NCBI RefSeq assembly: GCF_004791025.1
Contig: NZ_SRUO01000007.1
Location: 62,001 to 126,000 of the forward strand
Direction of reading: 5' to 3'
DNA length: 64,000 nt
Source of the DNA: Mesorhizobium sp. M4B.F.Ca.ET.203.01.1.1
Lineage (GTDB): Bacteria; Pseudomonadota; Alphaproteobacteria; Rhizobiales; Rhizobiaceae
The position numbers were made by a program, and so were the translations under genes. The notes under the pieces are model-generated. The model was given only the letters and a program-made list of their open reading frames with translations, had not been told where the DNA came from and made no database searches. Positions 24,843 through 32,847 of the stretch are shown piece after piece (the first letter of the stretch is position 1; each line of letters opens with the position of its first letter).

Positions 24843-26404
24843 GCCGTCTCCAGCGTGTGTTCGGCGTGGCCGGGCTCGGCCCCGCCCATCAAGAGGCCGA
24901 TCTTCTCGAAGGTCGCCTCGGCGATCGGCAGCGGTTTCGACAATTCGCCATTGTGCATCACCGCGATCGCATCGGAGATCTCGAACAGCTCATCGAGATC
25001 CTGGCTGATGACCAGCACCGCCGAGCCGCTGCGCGCCAGTTCGATCAGTGCCTGGCGGATGTGGGCGGCGGCCCCCGCATCGACGCCCCAGGTCGGCTGG
25101 TTGACCACCATGACGCTTGGCTTGCGGTCGAGCTCGCGCCCAACGATGAATTTTTGCAGATTACCGCCGGACAATGCCGCGGCCTCCGGATCGGGCGCGC
25201 TCTTGCGAACGTCCATCACCTCGATGATGCGCTGGGAAGCGGCGTAAATGGCGGCGCTCTTGACCATGCCGCCGGAGCCGACGAAGGCCTTGCCGTCGGT
25301 GGCGTGGCGCGAGAGCAGCAGGTTCTCCGACAGCTTCATGCGCGGCGCGGCGCCGTGGCCGAGCCGTTCTTCCGGCACGAAGGCAGCGCCCATCAGCCGC
25401 CTGCCGGTGATGCTCATGCCGCCGGCGTCCTTGCCGCGGATGCGTACCGAGCCGGCCTCCGGCTGCAGCGCTTCGCCGGAGACGGATTCGAAGAATTCGC
25501 CCTGGCCATTGCCGGCGACGCCGGCGATACCGATCACCTCGCCGGCGCGCACGGTGAGGTTGATGTTCCTCAGCGGGATCGAGAACGGCGTCGCCGGCTT
25601 GCGGGTCAGCGCGCGGATCTCGAGCAGCGCCGGCGCCGTCTCGATGCCTTCGGCCGGCGCGCGCACCACCGCCTTCACCTCGTTGCCGACCATCATGCGG
25701 GCGAGCGAGGCGGCGGTTTCCTGGCGCGGATTGCAATGGCCGACCACCTTGCCGTGACGCAGCACCGTGGCGCGGTCGCAGATGCGTTTGACCTCTTCCA
25801 GCCGGTGCGAGATGTAGAGGATCGACTTGCCTTCTGAGCGCAGCCTTTCCAGCGTCTCGAACAGCTTGTCGGCTTCCTGCGGCGTCAGCACCGATGTCGG
25901 CTCGTCGAGGATGATGAGCTGCGGCGTCTGCAGCAGGCAGCGGATGATCTCGATGCGCTGGCGTTCGCCGACGGAGAGGTCACCGACCAGCGATTCCGGA
26001 TCGAGCGGCAGGCCGTAGCTGTAGGAGAGCGCCCGCGCCTTGGCGGCGATGCTGCTGATGGGCGAGCCGTCGTCCAGCGACAGCGCGATGTTCTCGGCCG
26101 CAGTCAGCGCCTCGAACAGCGAGAAATGCTGGAACACCATGCCGATGCCGAGCTTCTTGGCGGCGCCGGGACTGGCAATCCGGACGGGCTGGCCGTCCCA
26201 GAAGATCTCGCCCGAATTCGGCTCCAGCGATCCGAACAGCATCTTGACCAGCGTCGACTTGCCGGCGCCGTTCTCGCCGAGCAACGCGTGGATCTCGCCC
26301 TTAGCGATGTTGAGGTCGACATGGTTGCACGCCGTCAGCGTGCCGAAAATCTTGGTCAGCCCGCGAACTTCAAGCAGATTCGCGCTGTCGTGATTTGCAC
26401 TCAC
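24839..26404 (-). CDS. ABC transporter ATP-binding protein, double NBD (NupO-like)
   Basis: This 521-residue ATPase carries two nucleotide-binding domains, as in sugar/nucleoside importers. The first has Walker A LLGENGAGKST, signature LSVGERQRIEI and Walker B LIILDEPTSVL. The second has a degenerate Walker A (GVAGNGQGEFFE), signature LSGGNLQKF and MVVNQPTWGVD in place of Walker B. A GTG at 26404 with GGGAGG four bases upstream is the most likely start; the ATG at 26416 would overlap that site, and the frame is open to 26488. It is the first gene of the operon. Confidence 0.92.
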   Translation of the reverse strand: MSANHDSANLLEVRGLTKIFGTLTACNHVDLNIAKGEIHALLGENGAGKSTLVKMLFGSLEPNSGEIFWDGQPVRIASPGAAKKLGIGMVFQHFSLFEALTAAENIALSLDDGSPISSIAAKARALSYSYGLPLDPESLVGDLSVGERQRIEIIRCLLQTPQLIILDEPTSVLTPQEADKLFETLERLRSEGKSILYISHRLEEVKRICDRATVLRHGKVVGHCNPRQETAASLARMMVGNEVKAVVRAPAEGIETAPALLEIRALTRKPATPFSIPLRNINLTVRAGEVIGIAGVAGNGQGEFFESVSGEALQPEAGSVRIRGKDAGGMSITGRRLMGAAFVPEERLGHGAAPRMKLSENLLLSRHATDGKAFVGSGGMVKSAAIYAASQRIIEVMDVRKSAPDPEAAALSGGNLQKFIVGRELDRKPSVMVVNQPTWGVDAGAAAHIRQALIELARSGSAVLVISQDLDELFEISDAIAVMHNGELSKPLPIAEATFEKIGLLMGGAEPGHAEHTLETA

Positions 26405-26625
26405 AGTGCCTCCCATCTGGTTTGCCAGATATGTTCTGTGTTCCCGCAAGCATGGTATGCGCGGCCGGCTCCCGTCGGAAAGCGGCACGCGACTTGAAAG
26501 AGCTTCAAGAATTTCAGCGGAAACTCAAGCGGTAAAAAAGTACTCCGCAAGGCCACGAAAATCGGGAGCTGTCTTTTCGGGCGACCAATGCTTACGGCGG
26601 CGGCAAACCGCCGAAAACGACGACA

Positions 26626-27603
26626 TCAGGGGATGAGGACGGTCGTGCCCGTCGTACGCCTTCCTTCGAGATCAGAATGCGCCCGGCCGGCGTCCTTGAG
26701 CGCGTACCGCTGGTTGATCTTGATCTCTACGGCACCGCTCAGCACGACGTCGAACAGGGCTTCGGCCGACGCCACGAGATCCTCGCGCCTGGCGTTGTAG
26801 ACGAACAGCGTCGGCCTGGTGGCGAACAGCGAGCCCTTCTGCGCCAGCAGCGACATCGAGAAGGGCGGGATCGGCCCGGAGGACTGGCCGAAGCTGACGA
26901 AGGTGCCGAGCGGCCTCAGGCAGTCGAGCGAGGCGGGAAACGTATCGTTGCCGACGGAATCGTAGACGACATCGCATTTCCTGCCGCCGGTGATGGCGGC
27001 GACGCCGGCGACGAAATCCTGCTCCTTGTAGTTGATGACATGGTCGAAGCCATGCGCCCTGGCGAGCTCGATCTTGTCGGCGGAACTCGCCGTGCCGATG
27101 ACGGTGGCGCCGAGATGCTTGGCCCACTGTCCGAGGATCAGGCCGACGCCGCCGGCCGCCGCATGGAACAGGACGGTATCGCCCGCCTTCACCTTGAAAG
27201 TGCGGCGCAGGAGATACTCCGCAGTCATGCCCTTCAGCATCATCGCCGCCGCCTGCTCGTCGCTGATGCCGTCGGGCACCTTCACCACGCGGTCCGCGGC
27301 AATGACCCGCTGCTCGGCGTAAGCGCCGACATTGACGGCGTAGGCGACGCGGTCGCCGGGCTTCAGCCAATCGACGTCGGCACCGATTTTGAGCACCACG
27401 CCGGCCGCCTCGCCGCCGGGGATCAGCGGAAAGCCGCCGGGCGGCGGATAGAGGCCCGAGCGATGGTAGACATCGATGAAGTTGAGGCCGATCGCGGTGT
27501 GCCTGATCAGGATCTGCCCGGCGCCTGGCTGGCCCGGATCGGCGTCCTCATAGATCAGTACTTCCGGGCCGCCATGGGCGTGGATGCGGATCGCTTTGGG
27601 CAT
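26626..27603 (-). CDS. Quinone oxidoreductase, zinc-free MDR family
   Basis: This 325-residue NADPH-dependent reductase has IGLNFIDVYHRSGLYP and GFPLIPGGEAAGVV of the QOR group. It has the nucleotide-binding VLFHAAAGGVGLILGQWAKH (AAxGGVG motif) and ends in TTGTTVLIP. There are no zinc-ligand Cys residues of alcohol dehydrogenases. It likely reduces quinones to limit oxidative stress. It follows pcs on the same strand with a gap of about 50 bp. Confidence 0.9.
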   Translation of the reverse strand: MPKAIRIHAHGGPEVLIYEDADPGQPGAGQILIRHTAIGLNFIDVYHRSGLYPPPGGFPLIPGGEAAGVVLKIGADVDWLKPGDRVAYAVNVGAYAEQRVIAADRVVKVPDGISDEQAAAMMLKGMTAEYLLRRTFKVKAGDTVLFHAAAGGVGLILGQWAKHLGATVIGTASSADKIELARAHGFDHVINYKEQDFVAGVAAITGGRKCDVVYDSVGNDTFPASLDCLRPLGTFVSFGQSSGPIPPFSMSLLAQKGSLFATRPTLFVYNARREDLVASAEALFDVVLSGAVEIKINQRYALKDAGRAHSDLEGRRTTGTTVLIP

Positions 27604-27655
27604 TGGGCAGTCTCTCTTGGGATCGGGCCGTCCTGGGAACCGGCCTTCGCGGGGA

Positions 27656-28486
27656 TCAGTCTTTCCGGGCGCCCGGCTTGGCGCCGAGCCTTGGAAAGAA
27701 CTGCATGATACCGCCGATGCAGGCGAGGTAAAGTCCGGTGACCGTGATGCCGACCTTGGTGAAGACGCTCACCTGTTCGCCCAGCACGCCGATCTGGTCG
27801 TAGAAGGCGGCGAGCGCTGCCTGCGCCAGCGCCAGCGCGCCGAAGGCGCACCACAAAAGCGTCATGCCGAGATTGATCGGCCTCAGCCGCACCACGCGAA
27901 CCGGGTGGATGAAGTTGATCGGCACGAAGGTGAGGATGCCGGCGACCACCACCACGGCGAAGGAAACCCACTGCCCCGGCTCAATGACGAAGAGCGTGAA
28001 CACCACCATGTTCCAGACGACCGGGAATCCCTTGAAGAAGTTCTCCTTCGTCTTCATGCCGGTGTCGGCATAGTAGATCGCGCTCGACACCACGATGATG
28101 GCCGCCGACAGGAAGGATAGTTTCTCGCCCATGAAGCCGCGCTGATAGAGCGCGAAGGCCGGGATGAGCACGTAGGTCACGTAGTCGATGATGTTGTCGA
28201 GGAGCTCGCCCGACCATGTCGGCAGGATCTCCTTGACCTCGAGCTTCCTGGCGATCGGTCCGTCGATGCCGTCGACGAACAGCGCCAGGCCCAGCCACCA
28301 GAACATCGCCGTCCAGCGCTGCTCGCTCGCCGCGACCAGCGACAGGAAGGCCAGGAACGAGCCCGATGCCGTCAGCAGGTGCACCGAAAAGGCGCGCGCC
28401 TGCGGCCACGTCACCTTCTTCTTCGGTCGCGGAATCCGATCGGCGATTTTCTTGGCGGCTTTCCTGGCCGTAGTGTTCTTGCTCAC
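27656..28486 (-). CDS. pcs: Phosphatidylcholine synthase
   Basis: This 276-residue integral membrane enzyme makes phosphatidylcholine from CDP-diacylglycerol and choline. The CDP-alcohol phosphotransferase motif is DGIDGPIARKLEVKE followed by SGELLDNIIDYVTYV, with the spaced Asp residues of the DG-AR-G-D-D pattern. About eight helices follow a basic N-terminus. The start is a GTG forming a GTGA overlap with the DUF1326 gene, so the two are coupled. This pathway is typical of rhizobia and important for host interaction in several of them. Confidence 0.92.
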   Translation of the reverse strand: MSKNTTARKAAKKIADRIPRPKKKVTWPQARAFSVHLLTASGSFLAFLSLVAASEQRWTAMFWWLGLALFVDGIDGPIARKLEVKEILPTWSGELLDNIIDYVTYVLIPAFALYQRGFMGEKLSFLSAAIIVVSSAIYYADTGMKTKENFFKGFPVVWNMVVFTLFVIEPGQWVSFAVVVVAGILTFVPINFIHPVRVVRLRPINLGMTLLWCAFGALALAQAALAAFYDQIGVLGEQVSVFTKVGITVTGLYLACIGGIMQFFPRLGAKPGARKD

Positions 28487-29097
28487 GGGCCCCGCCAGTC
28501 CAGTTTGCAGATCTCGGCCGAACGGCCGGCAAAGTTCCAGTTGCGGCCGAAGGCGCGCATCTTGCTCTTGTCGGACTTAGCCACGATGATTTCCGGCGCG
28601 ATCCAGTATTCGGAGTTGCTGATCACCGTATCCTTCTCGCGGTCCTTGCCGGGAACCGGCGTCACCGCCCCGTCGATGATCTTTGGTATCTGGAAGATAC
28701 GCGTCTTGTCACGCGTCTCATAGGTGATCGGCGCCTGTTCGACGCCGAGGAATTTTCCAACCAGGATGGAGAGCAGCGCGGTTGTGCCGCCTGCCTTGCC
28801 GGTAAAGATCTTGGTCAGCGCCTTGACCGCGTAGACCGAGGCGCGCTTGTCGATGAACAGGCCGGCGGTCCAGTTGCCTCGGCTCATATATCCGGGGATT
28901 TCCATCACCAGGCCGAGATTGAGCCCGGAGAGGTCGACGTCGCCGAAATGGCCGGCGTCGATGCGGAAACCTGCCCAAGTCTGGCAATAACCCTCGGTCG
29001 GCGGATGGCTGCCGAGCGACAGCACGCAGGGGCAAAAAACCGTGCAATTGCAGGAGAGGACGAGCTCTCCCTTCATTGCCCAGCCCTGATCCGTCAT
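28483..29097 (-). CDS. DUF1326 domain protein
   Basis: This 204-residue protein opens with a Cys-rich block, ELVLSCNCTVFCPCVLSLGS, with CxC and CxxC spacing that could bind metal. The rest is predicted beta-rich (TAGLFIDKRASVYAVKALTK and NSEYWIAPEIIVAKSDKSKM). The family is uncharacterised. It lies 13 bp downstream of DUF2182 and is coupled to pcs by a 4-bp overlap. DUF1326 and DUF2182 genes are often neighbours, which suggests a joint membrane/metal function. Confidence 0.85.
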   Translation of the reverse strand: MTDQGWAMKGELVLSCNCTVFCPCVLSLGSHPPTEGYCQTWAGFRIDAGHFGDVDLSGLNLGLVMEIPGYMSRGNWTAGLFIDKRASVYAVKALTKIFTGKAGGTTALLSILVGKFLGVEQAPITYETRDKTRIFQIPKIIDGAVTPVPGKDREKDTVISNSEYWIAPEIIVAKSDKSKMRAFGRNWNFAGRSAEICKLDWRGP

Positions 29098-29110
29098 CGA
29101 CTTCTCCCCC

Positions 29111-30007
29111 TCAGGCCGAAACTAATAGCAGGGCGGCGCCCCAGACAAGCAGTATCGCACCGGCGACCCGGCTTGCCACCCTGCCCTGGGTCTGTTTTTC
29201 GATCAGGGTGAACAGGCCGATCAACGCCATCCAGAAGATGTTCATTGCGCCGACGGCGAACATCACCAGCATCAGCGCCCAGCAGCAGCCGAGGCACCAC
29301 AGGCCCTGTTCCAGGCCGAGCCGGAAGATGCGTTGGGGTTTCGCGCTCCAGTTTGAGAACAGGATCGAGAACGGGTTCCGGCATTTCGTGAGGCAGGCTT
29401 CCTTCCAGCCGCTGAACTGGTAGAGGCCTGCGACCAGCAAGGCCAGCGCTCCGGCAATGCCCACGACCGGATCCAGCAATTGCCCCGCCGGAGCAAAAGC
29501 ATGGACGCCGAGGGTCAGCCCCGCGAACAGCGCCGAAGCGATGAGCCATGTGCAAAGATAGCCGGCGACCAGAACCAGCGGGTGGACGACCGGCTCGCCC
29601 TTGATGCGGGCGGTATCGGCGATCTCGCAATAGGTGCGGATCATTGGTGCTGCGGAAGGCAGCATCGCCGCCACGGCCATCAGGAACCACATCAGGACAA
29701 GCGCCGGCGCCTGGGCGCTGATTGCATCGGCAAGCGGCGCCGGTGTCAGGCAGAGAGCGAAAAACCGGTCCACAAAATCCGGCAGCGGCAGCGGTGGCAG
29801 GTTGTTCAGCATGAAATCGCCGGGGGCCGAGGCGCCCGCTATCCGGCTTTCGGCGCTGCGGATCGCCATGGCCCCAAGCGTGAGCCAGGCCAGCATGATC
29901 GCCGCGCCCACTGCCACGGTCACCGCCAGCCGGGGGTTGCGCGCGACGCTCGCCGTGGCGCGGCCGGCCCGGTCGAGATGGCTGAAATCATGGTCCTGGC
30001 CGGTCAT
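29111..30007 (-). CDS. DUF2182 integral membrane protein
   Basis: The ATG at 30007 (MTGQDHDFSHLDRAG) gives 298 residues with about seven helices. Family features include LMWFLMAVAAMLPSAAPMI, the Cys-containing loop GWKEACLTKCRNPF, and GLWCLGCCWALMLVMFAVG, a second Cys cluster in a helix. The Met- and Cys-rich helices suggest metal handling. A frame extension to 30091 overlaps the divergent monooxygenase gene and is rejected. It is the first gene of the DUF2182–DUF1326–pcs–qor series. Confidence 0.85.
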   Translation of the reverse strand: MTGQDHDFSHLDRAGRATASVARNPRLAVTVAVGAAIMLAWLTLGAMAIRSAESRIAGASAPGDFMLNNLPPLPLPDFVDRFFALCLTPAPLADAISAQAPALVLMWFLMAVAAMLPSAAPMIRTYCEIADTARIKGEPVVHPLVLVAGYLCTWLIASALFAGLTLGVHAFAPAGQLLDPVVGIAGALALLVAGLYQFSGWKEACLTKCRNPFSILFSNWSAKPQRIFRLGLEQGLWCLGCCWALMLVMFAVGAMNIFWMALIGLFTLIEKQTQGRVASRVAGAILLVWGAALLLVSA

Positions 30008-30068
30008 GGACCCGAAATGAGCCGAATCGCCGCGTTGATCAAGCCGTGCGATCGGGCCTATACCGACG

Positions 30069-31322
30069 TTGGCGGCCAGTTGGGCCTGCATTGCGATCTG
30101 GATACCGGATTTGGATCATCACAAGACAGCGCGGATATTGGTTGCCGGCAGCGGTCCGGCCGGGCTGATCGCGGCGCTCGGCTTTGCCGAGGCCGGCTTT
30201 GCGGTGACGCTGGCAGGCCCGGAAGCCAATGGCCAGGATGGCCGCACCACGGCACTGATGAACCCTGCCTTGAAAGTCCTCGAGCGGCTGGGCGTTCTCG
30301 CGGAACTCAAGCCAAAGGCCGCGCCGCTGAAGGTGATGCGCATCGTCGACGCGACGAGGCGGCTGGTCCGCAGCCCGACGGTCACCTTCCGCGCCAGCGA
30401 AATCGGCGAAGAGCAGTTCGGCTTGAACCTGCCCAACAACGTGCTTGTTCCAGCCCTTGCCAGGGCGGTTGCCGCGCATGTGGGCATCGAATGGCGGAAA
30501 TCGATGGTCGAGAGCTGGCGCCTGGACACCACCCATGCCCATGCCGTGCTTGCCGATGGCAGCGAGATTTCCGCCTCCCTGGCGGTCGCCGCCGACGGGC
30601 GCTTGTCGCCGGCGCGCGAGGCGGCTGGCATCGCCGCATCGGTGCGCTCCTATCCACAGGCGGCGCTGGTTCTCAATTTCAGCCACCGCAGCGACCACGC
30701 CTTCACCTCGACCGAGTTCCACACCGAGACCGGCCCGTTCACGCAGGTTCCCTTGCCCGGCAACCGTTCCAGCCTTGTCTGGGTGGTGAAGCCGGAGACG
30801 GCGACGGAACTGGCGGCGCTCGACAACGCAACGCTCTCGCAGCGCGTCGAAGAGCAGATGCAGTCGATGCTGGGGCGCGTCACCGTCGACCCCGGCAGGC
30901 AGGTCTATCCGCTGTCGGCCGCCTCGCCAGGGCGTTTTGCGCAAAACCGGGTGGCGCTGGTTGGCGAGGCCGCGCACGTCTTCCCGCCGATCGGCGCGCA
31001 AGGTCTCAATCTCGGCATCAGGGATATCGACGACCTGATTGGAATCGCCAGCGAAAATAGCTCTGATCCGGGGTCGGAGAAGTGCCTCGCGACCTACGAT
31101 ACCAGGCGACGGCCCGACATTCTGGCGCGCAGCAGCGCGGTTAATCTGCTGAACAGGTCCCTGCTCTCCGACATGCTGCCGGCGCAGTTGGCGCGCAGCG
31201 CCGGCCTCGGCGTGCTCGGCAGCTTCGCGCCGTTGCGCGCCTTTTTCATGCGCGAAGGGCTGAGGCCCGGCAGCGGCTTCCAGGCGCTTGCCGGCGGGTT
31301 GCGCAAGCAGTCCCGGCGGTAG
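30069..31322 (+). CDS. UbiH/Coq6-family FAD monooxygenase
   Basis: This flavoprotein hydroxylase of up to 417 residues may act in ubiquinone synthesis. The N-terminal Rossmann motif is ILVAGSGPAGLIAALGFAEA. The second FAD contact is RVALVGEAAHVFPPIGAQGL, with NLGIRDIDDL, matching the ubiquinone hydroxylase group. A TTG at 30111 (LDHHKTARILV) is the more likely start because typical members begin just before ILVAG; the TTG at 30069 is the longest option. No ATG is available upstream of the motif. It is divergent from DUF2182. Confidence 0.85.
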   Translation: MAASWACIAIWIPDLDHHKTARILVAGSGPAGLIAALGFAEAGFAVTLAGPEANGQDGRTTALMNPALKVLERLGVLAELKPKAAPLKVMRIVDATRRLVRSPTVTFRASEIGEEQFGLNLPNNVLVPALARAVAAHVGIEWRKSMVESWRLDTTHAHAVLADGSEISASLAVAADGRLSPAREAAGIAASVRSYPQAALVLNFSHRSDHAFTSTEFHTETGPFTQVPLPGNRSSLVWVVKPETATELAALDNATLSQRVEEQMQSMLGRVTVDPGRQVYPLSAASPGRFAQNRVALVGEAAHVFPPIGAQGLNLGIRDIDDLIGIASENSSDPGSEKCLATYDTRRRPDILARSSAVNLLNRSLLSDMLPAQLARSAGLGVLGSFAPLRAFFMREGLRPGSGFQALAGGLRKQSRR

Positions 31323-31544
31323 GTTCGCCGGACATTTCCGCCGCAGGCCGGAAACCCTCGGCTCCGCCAGCTCGTTGCTTGGCATAGGAGCGGTGCTTTG
31401 GCGTTGAATTGACGCGGCGTCTGCGCCAAATAGGCACCAACCGAAAGTCGGGGTCGATTTTTGGCGGCGCAGCGCGTAAATTCAAGATCTTAGGCGCCTT
31501 TGCGCGGTCACCGACGGCGCCTTGGAACCTGAGTGGTGAGTGCG

Positions 31545-31868
31545 ATGAAAACGGCCAAATTCTCGATCGGACAAGTGGTTCGCCACCGGCTGTTTCCGTT
31601 CCGCGGGGTCATCTTCGACGTCGACCCGCAATTCGCCAACACCGAGGAATGGTACGAGGCGATACCGGCCGACGTGCGGCCGCGCAAGGACCAGCCCTTC
31701 TATCACCTTCTCGCAGAGAACTCCGAAACGGAATACATCGCCTATGTCTCCGAGCAGAACCTGCTCGAGGACAAGTCGGGCGAGCCGGTGCGCCATCCGC
31801 AGATCGGCGAGATGTTCGACAAGCGGCCGGACGGTCGCTACGAACCGAAACGACAGTCGCGGCATTGA
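31545..31868 (+). CDS. hspQ: HspQ / YccV-like protein
   Basis: This is a 107-residue protein of the hemimethylated-DNA-binding (YccV) fold, known in enterobacteria as HspQ, a heat-induced factor that modulates Lon. It has FSIGQVVRHRLFPFRGVIFD, NTEEWYEAIP and PFYHLLAENSETEYIAYVSE, the near-invariant family core, and ends with HPQIGEMF. The ATG at 31545 was chosen; a GTG at 31533 adds four residues. A strong terminator follows. Confidence 0.9.
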   Translation: MKTAKFSIGQVVRHRLFPFRGVIFDVDPQFANTEEWYEAIPADVRPRKDQPFYHLLAENSETEYIAYVSEQNLLEDKSGEPVRHPQIGEMFDKRPDGRYEPKRQSRH

Positions 31869-31873
31869 GGCGC

Positions 31874-31903
31874 AAAAAAAGCGGGGCATGCCCCGCTTTT
31901 TTT
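31874..31903. terminator. Bidirectional rho-independent terminator
   Basis: An 8-bp palindromic stem (GCGGGGCATGCCCCGC) is flanked by seven A and seven T bases. It closes hspQ on the plus strand and the IalB-like gene on the minus strand. Confidence 0.92.
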
Positions 31904-31938
31904 CGAAGCCGGAAGACTCCCTCAGGAGTCCCCGGCGA

Positions 31939-32565
31939 TCAGTTGGCGGTCTTCGCCTTGTCCTGCTCTTCCTTGAGCTTCTTGGCGAAGTCCTGGTTGT
32001 TCTTGGCCACGAAGTCCTTCAGCTTCTTCTGCCGGTCCTCGATGTCCGACTGCTGCAGCGGCGGACCGTCATAGGCGCCGCTGAAGCCGGTCAGCGCGAC
32101 CTTGATCGGGTTCGGCTGGTTCTGGAAATTGACCGAGGTCAGCGTGATCGCCTGGCCCTTCTTGAACGAGGCGACGAGCTGGTCGGTCAGCGGCACTTCG
32201 GCCACGCAGCGGTCGGGGAAGCAGATCACATAGTCGAGCTTCTGCGCCTTGCCGGTGTCGATCTGCAGGCCGATTCCGGGAGGGACCAGACGGCCGGTCG
32301 GGACCGTGACCTGGAACACCTTGCGGTTCACCTTGCCCTTCAGCTCGATCAGGCTGATGCCGGTGACGAGCTGGCCGTTGCCGGCGGTGACGATGTTCTG
32401 GACATTGCAGATGTCGACATCTTCCTGCTTGGTGCAGGCCTTGAACCAGCCCTGCGGAATCTGCTGCTGCTGCGCGGAGGCAGCCGGAAGTTCTGCGCCC
32501 AGAAAGCCGATCACGCCTGCGGCCAGGACCGAAAGGCGGTACGCGTTGCTGTTCAGGCTCGTCAT
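31939..32565 (-). CDS. Invasion-associated locus B (IalB) family protein
   Basis: This 208-residue exported protein has a signal peptide ending near ASA. The mature part has GWFKACTKQEDVDICNVQN and the paired block YVICFPDRCVAEVPLTDQLV, whose Cys residues are typical of the IalB family. The C-terminus is Lys/Asp-rich, charged and helical. Homologues promote erythrocyte invasion in Bartonella, but in soil rhizobia the role is unknown. GAGGAAG lies upstream of the ATG. Confidence 0.88.
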   Translation of the reverse strand: MTSLNSNAYRLSVLAAGVIGFLGAELPAASAQQQQIPQGWFKACTKQEDVDICNVQNIVTAGNGQLVTGISLIELKGKVNRKVFQVTVPTGRLVPPGIGLQIDTGKAQKLDYVICFPDRCVAEVPLTDQLVASFKKGQAITLTSVNFQNQPNPIKVALTGFSGAYDGPPLQQSDIEDRQKKLKDFVAKNNQDFAKKLKEEQDKAKTAN

Positions 32566-32847
32566 ATGGTGTACTTCCTCTCAATGATCCCGGGACCGGC
32601 TTCTTCGTGCCGTGTGGTCCTGCTACCTGTTGCCGAAATGAGGCAACAGCATGACTTCGGAGCGCCTGTTACACTGCCAGCGATGGCGAATCCAGCCCGT
32701 CGGCCGCAATTCTTGGCGCAGCTCCGCCGGCCGCCCGCGGTCGCCGAGCTCCTGCAGCTCGGTCCCCGTGCCGTAACGATTCAATCGGAGCACGAAATGC
32801 TCTAGGGTGCATTCCGAATCATCAAGCCGCCTGGCAAGGAGACGGTC
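32566..32847. other. Divergent intergenic region
   Basis: The 282 bp separate the leftward IalB-like gene and the rightward binding-protein gene. No gene or known operator was recognised. Confidence 0.35.

Noticed and set aside
23802..25247. A 481-codon plus-strand frame opposite the ABC permease and ATPase genes
   Set aside because: The minus-strand genes have clear ABC motifs and coupled junctions; this frame has none.
31381..31544. Heat-shock sigma promoter before hspQ
   Set aside because: A TTGAA-like box exists, but the -10 part is too weak to separate from chance.
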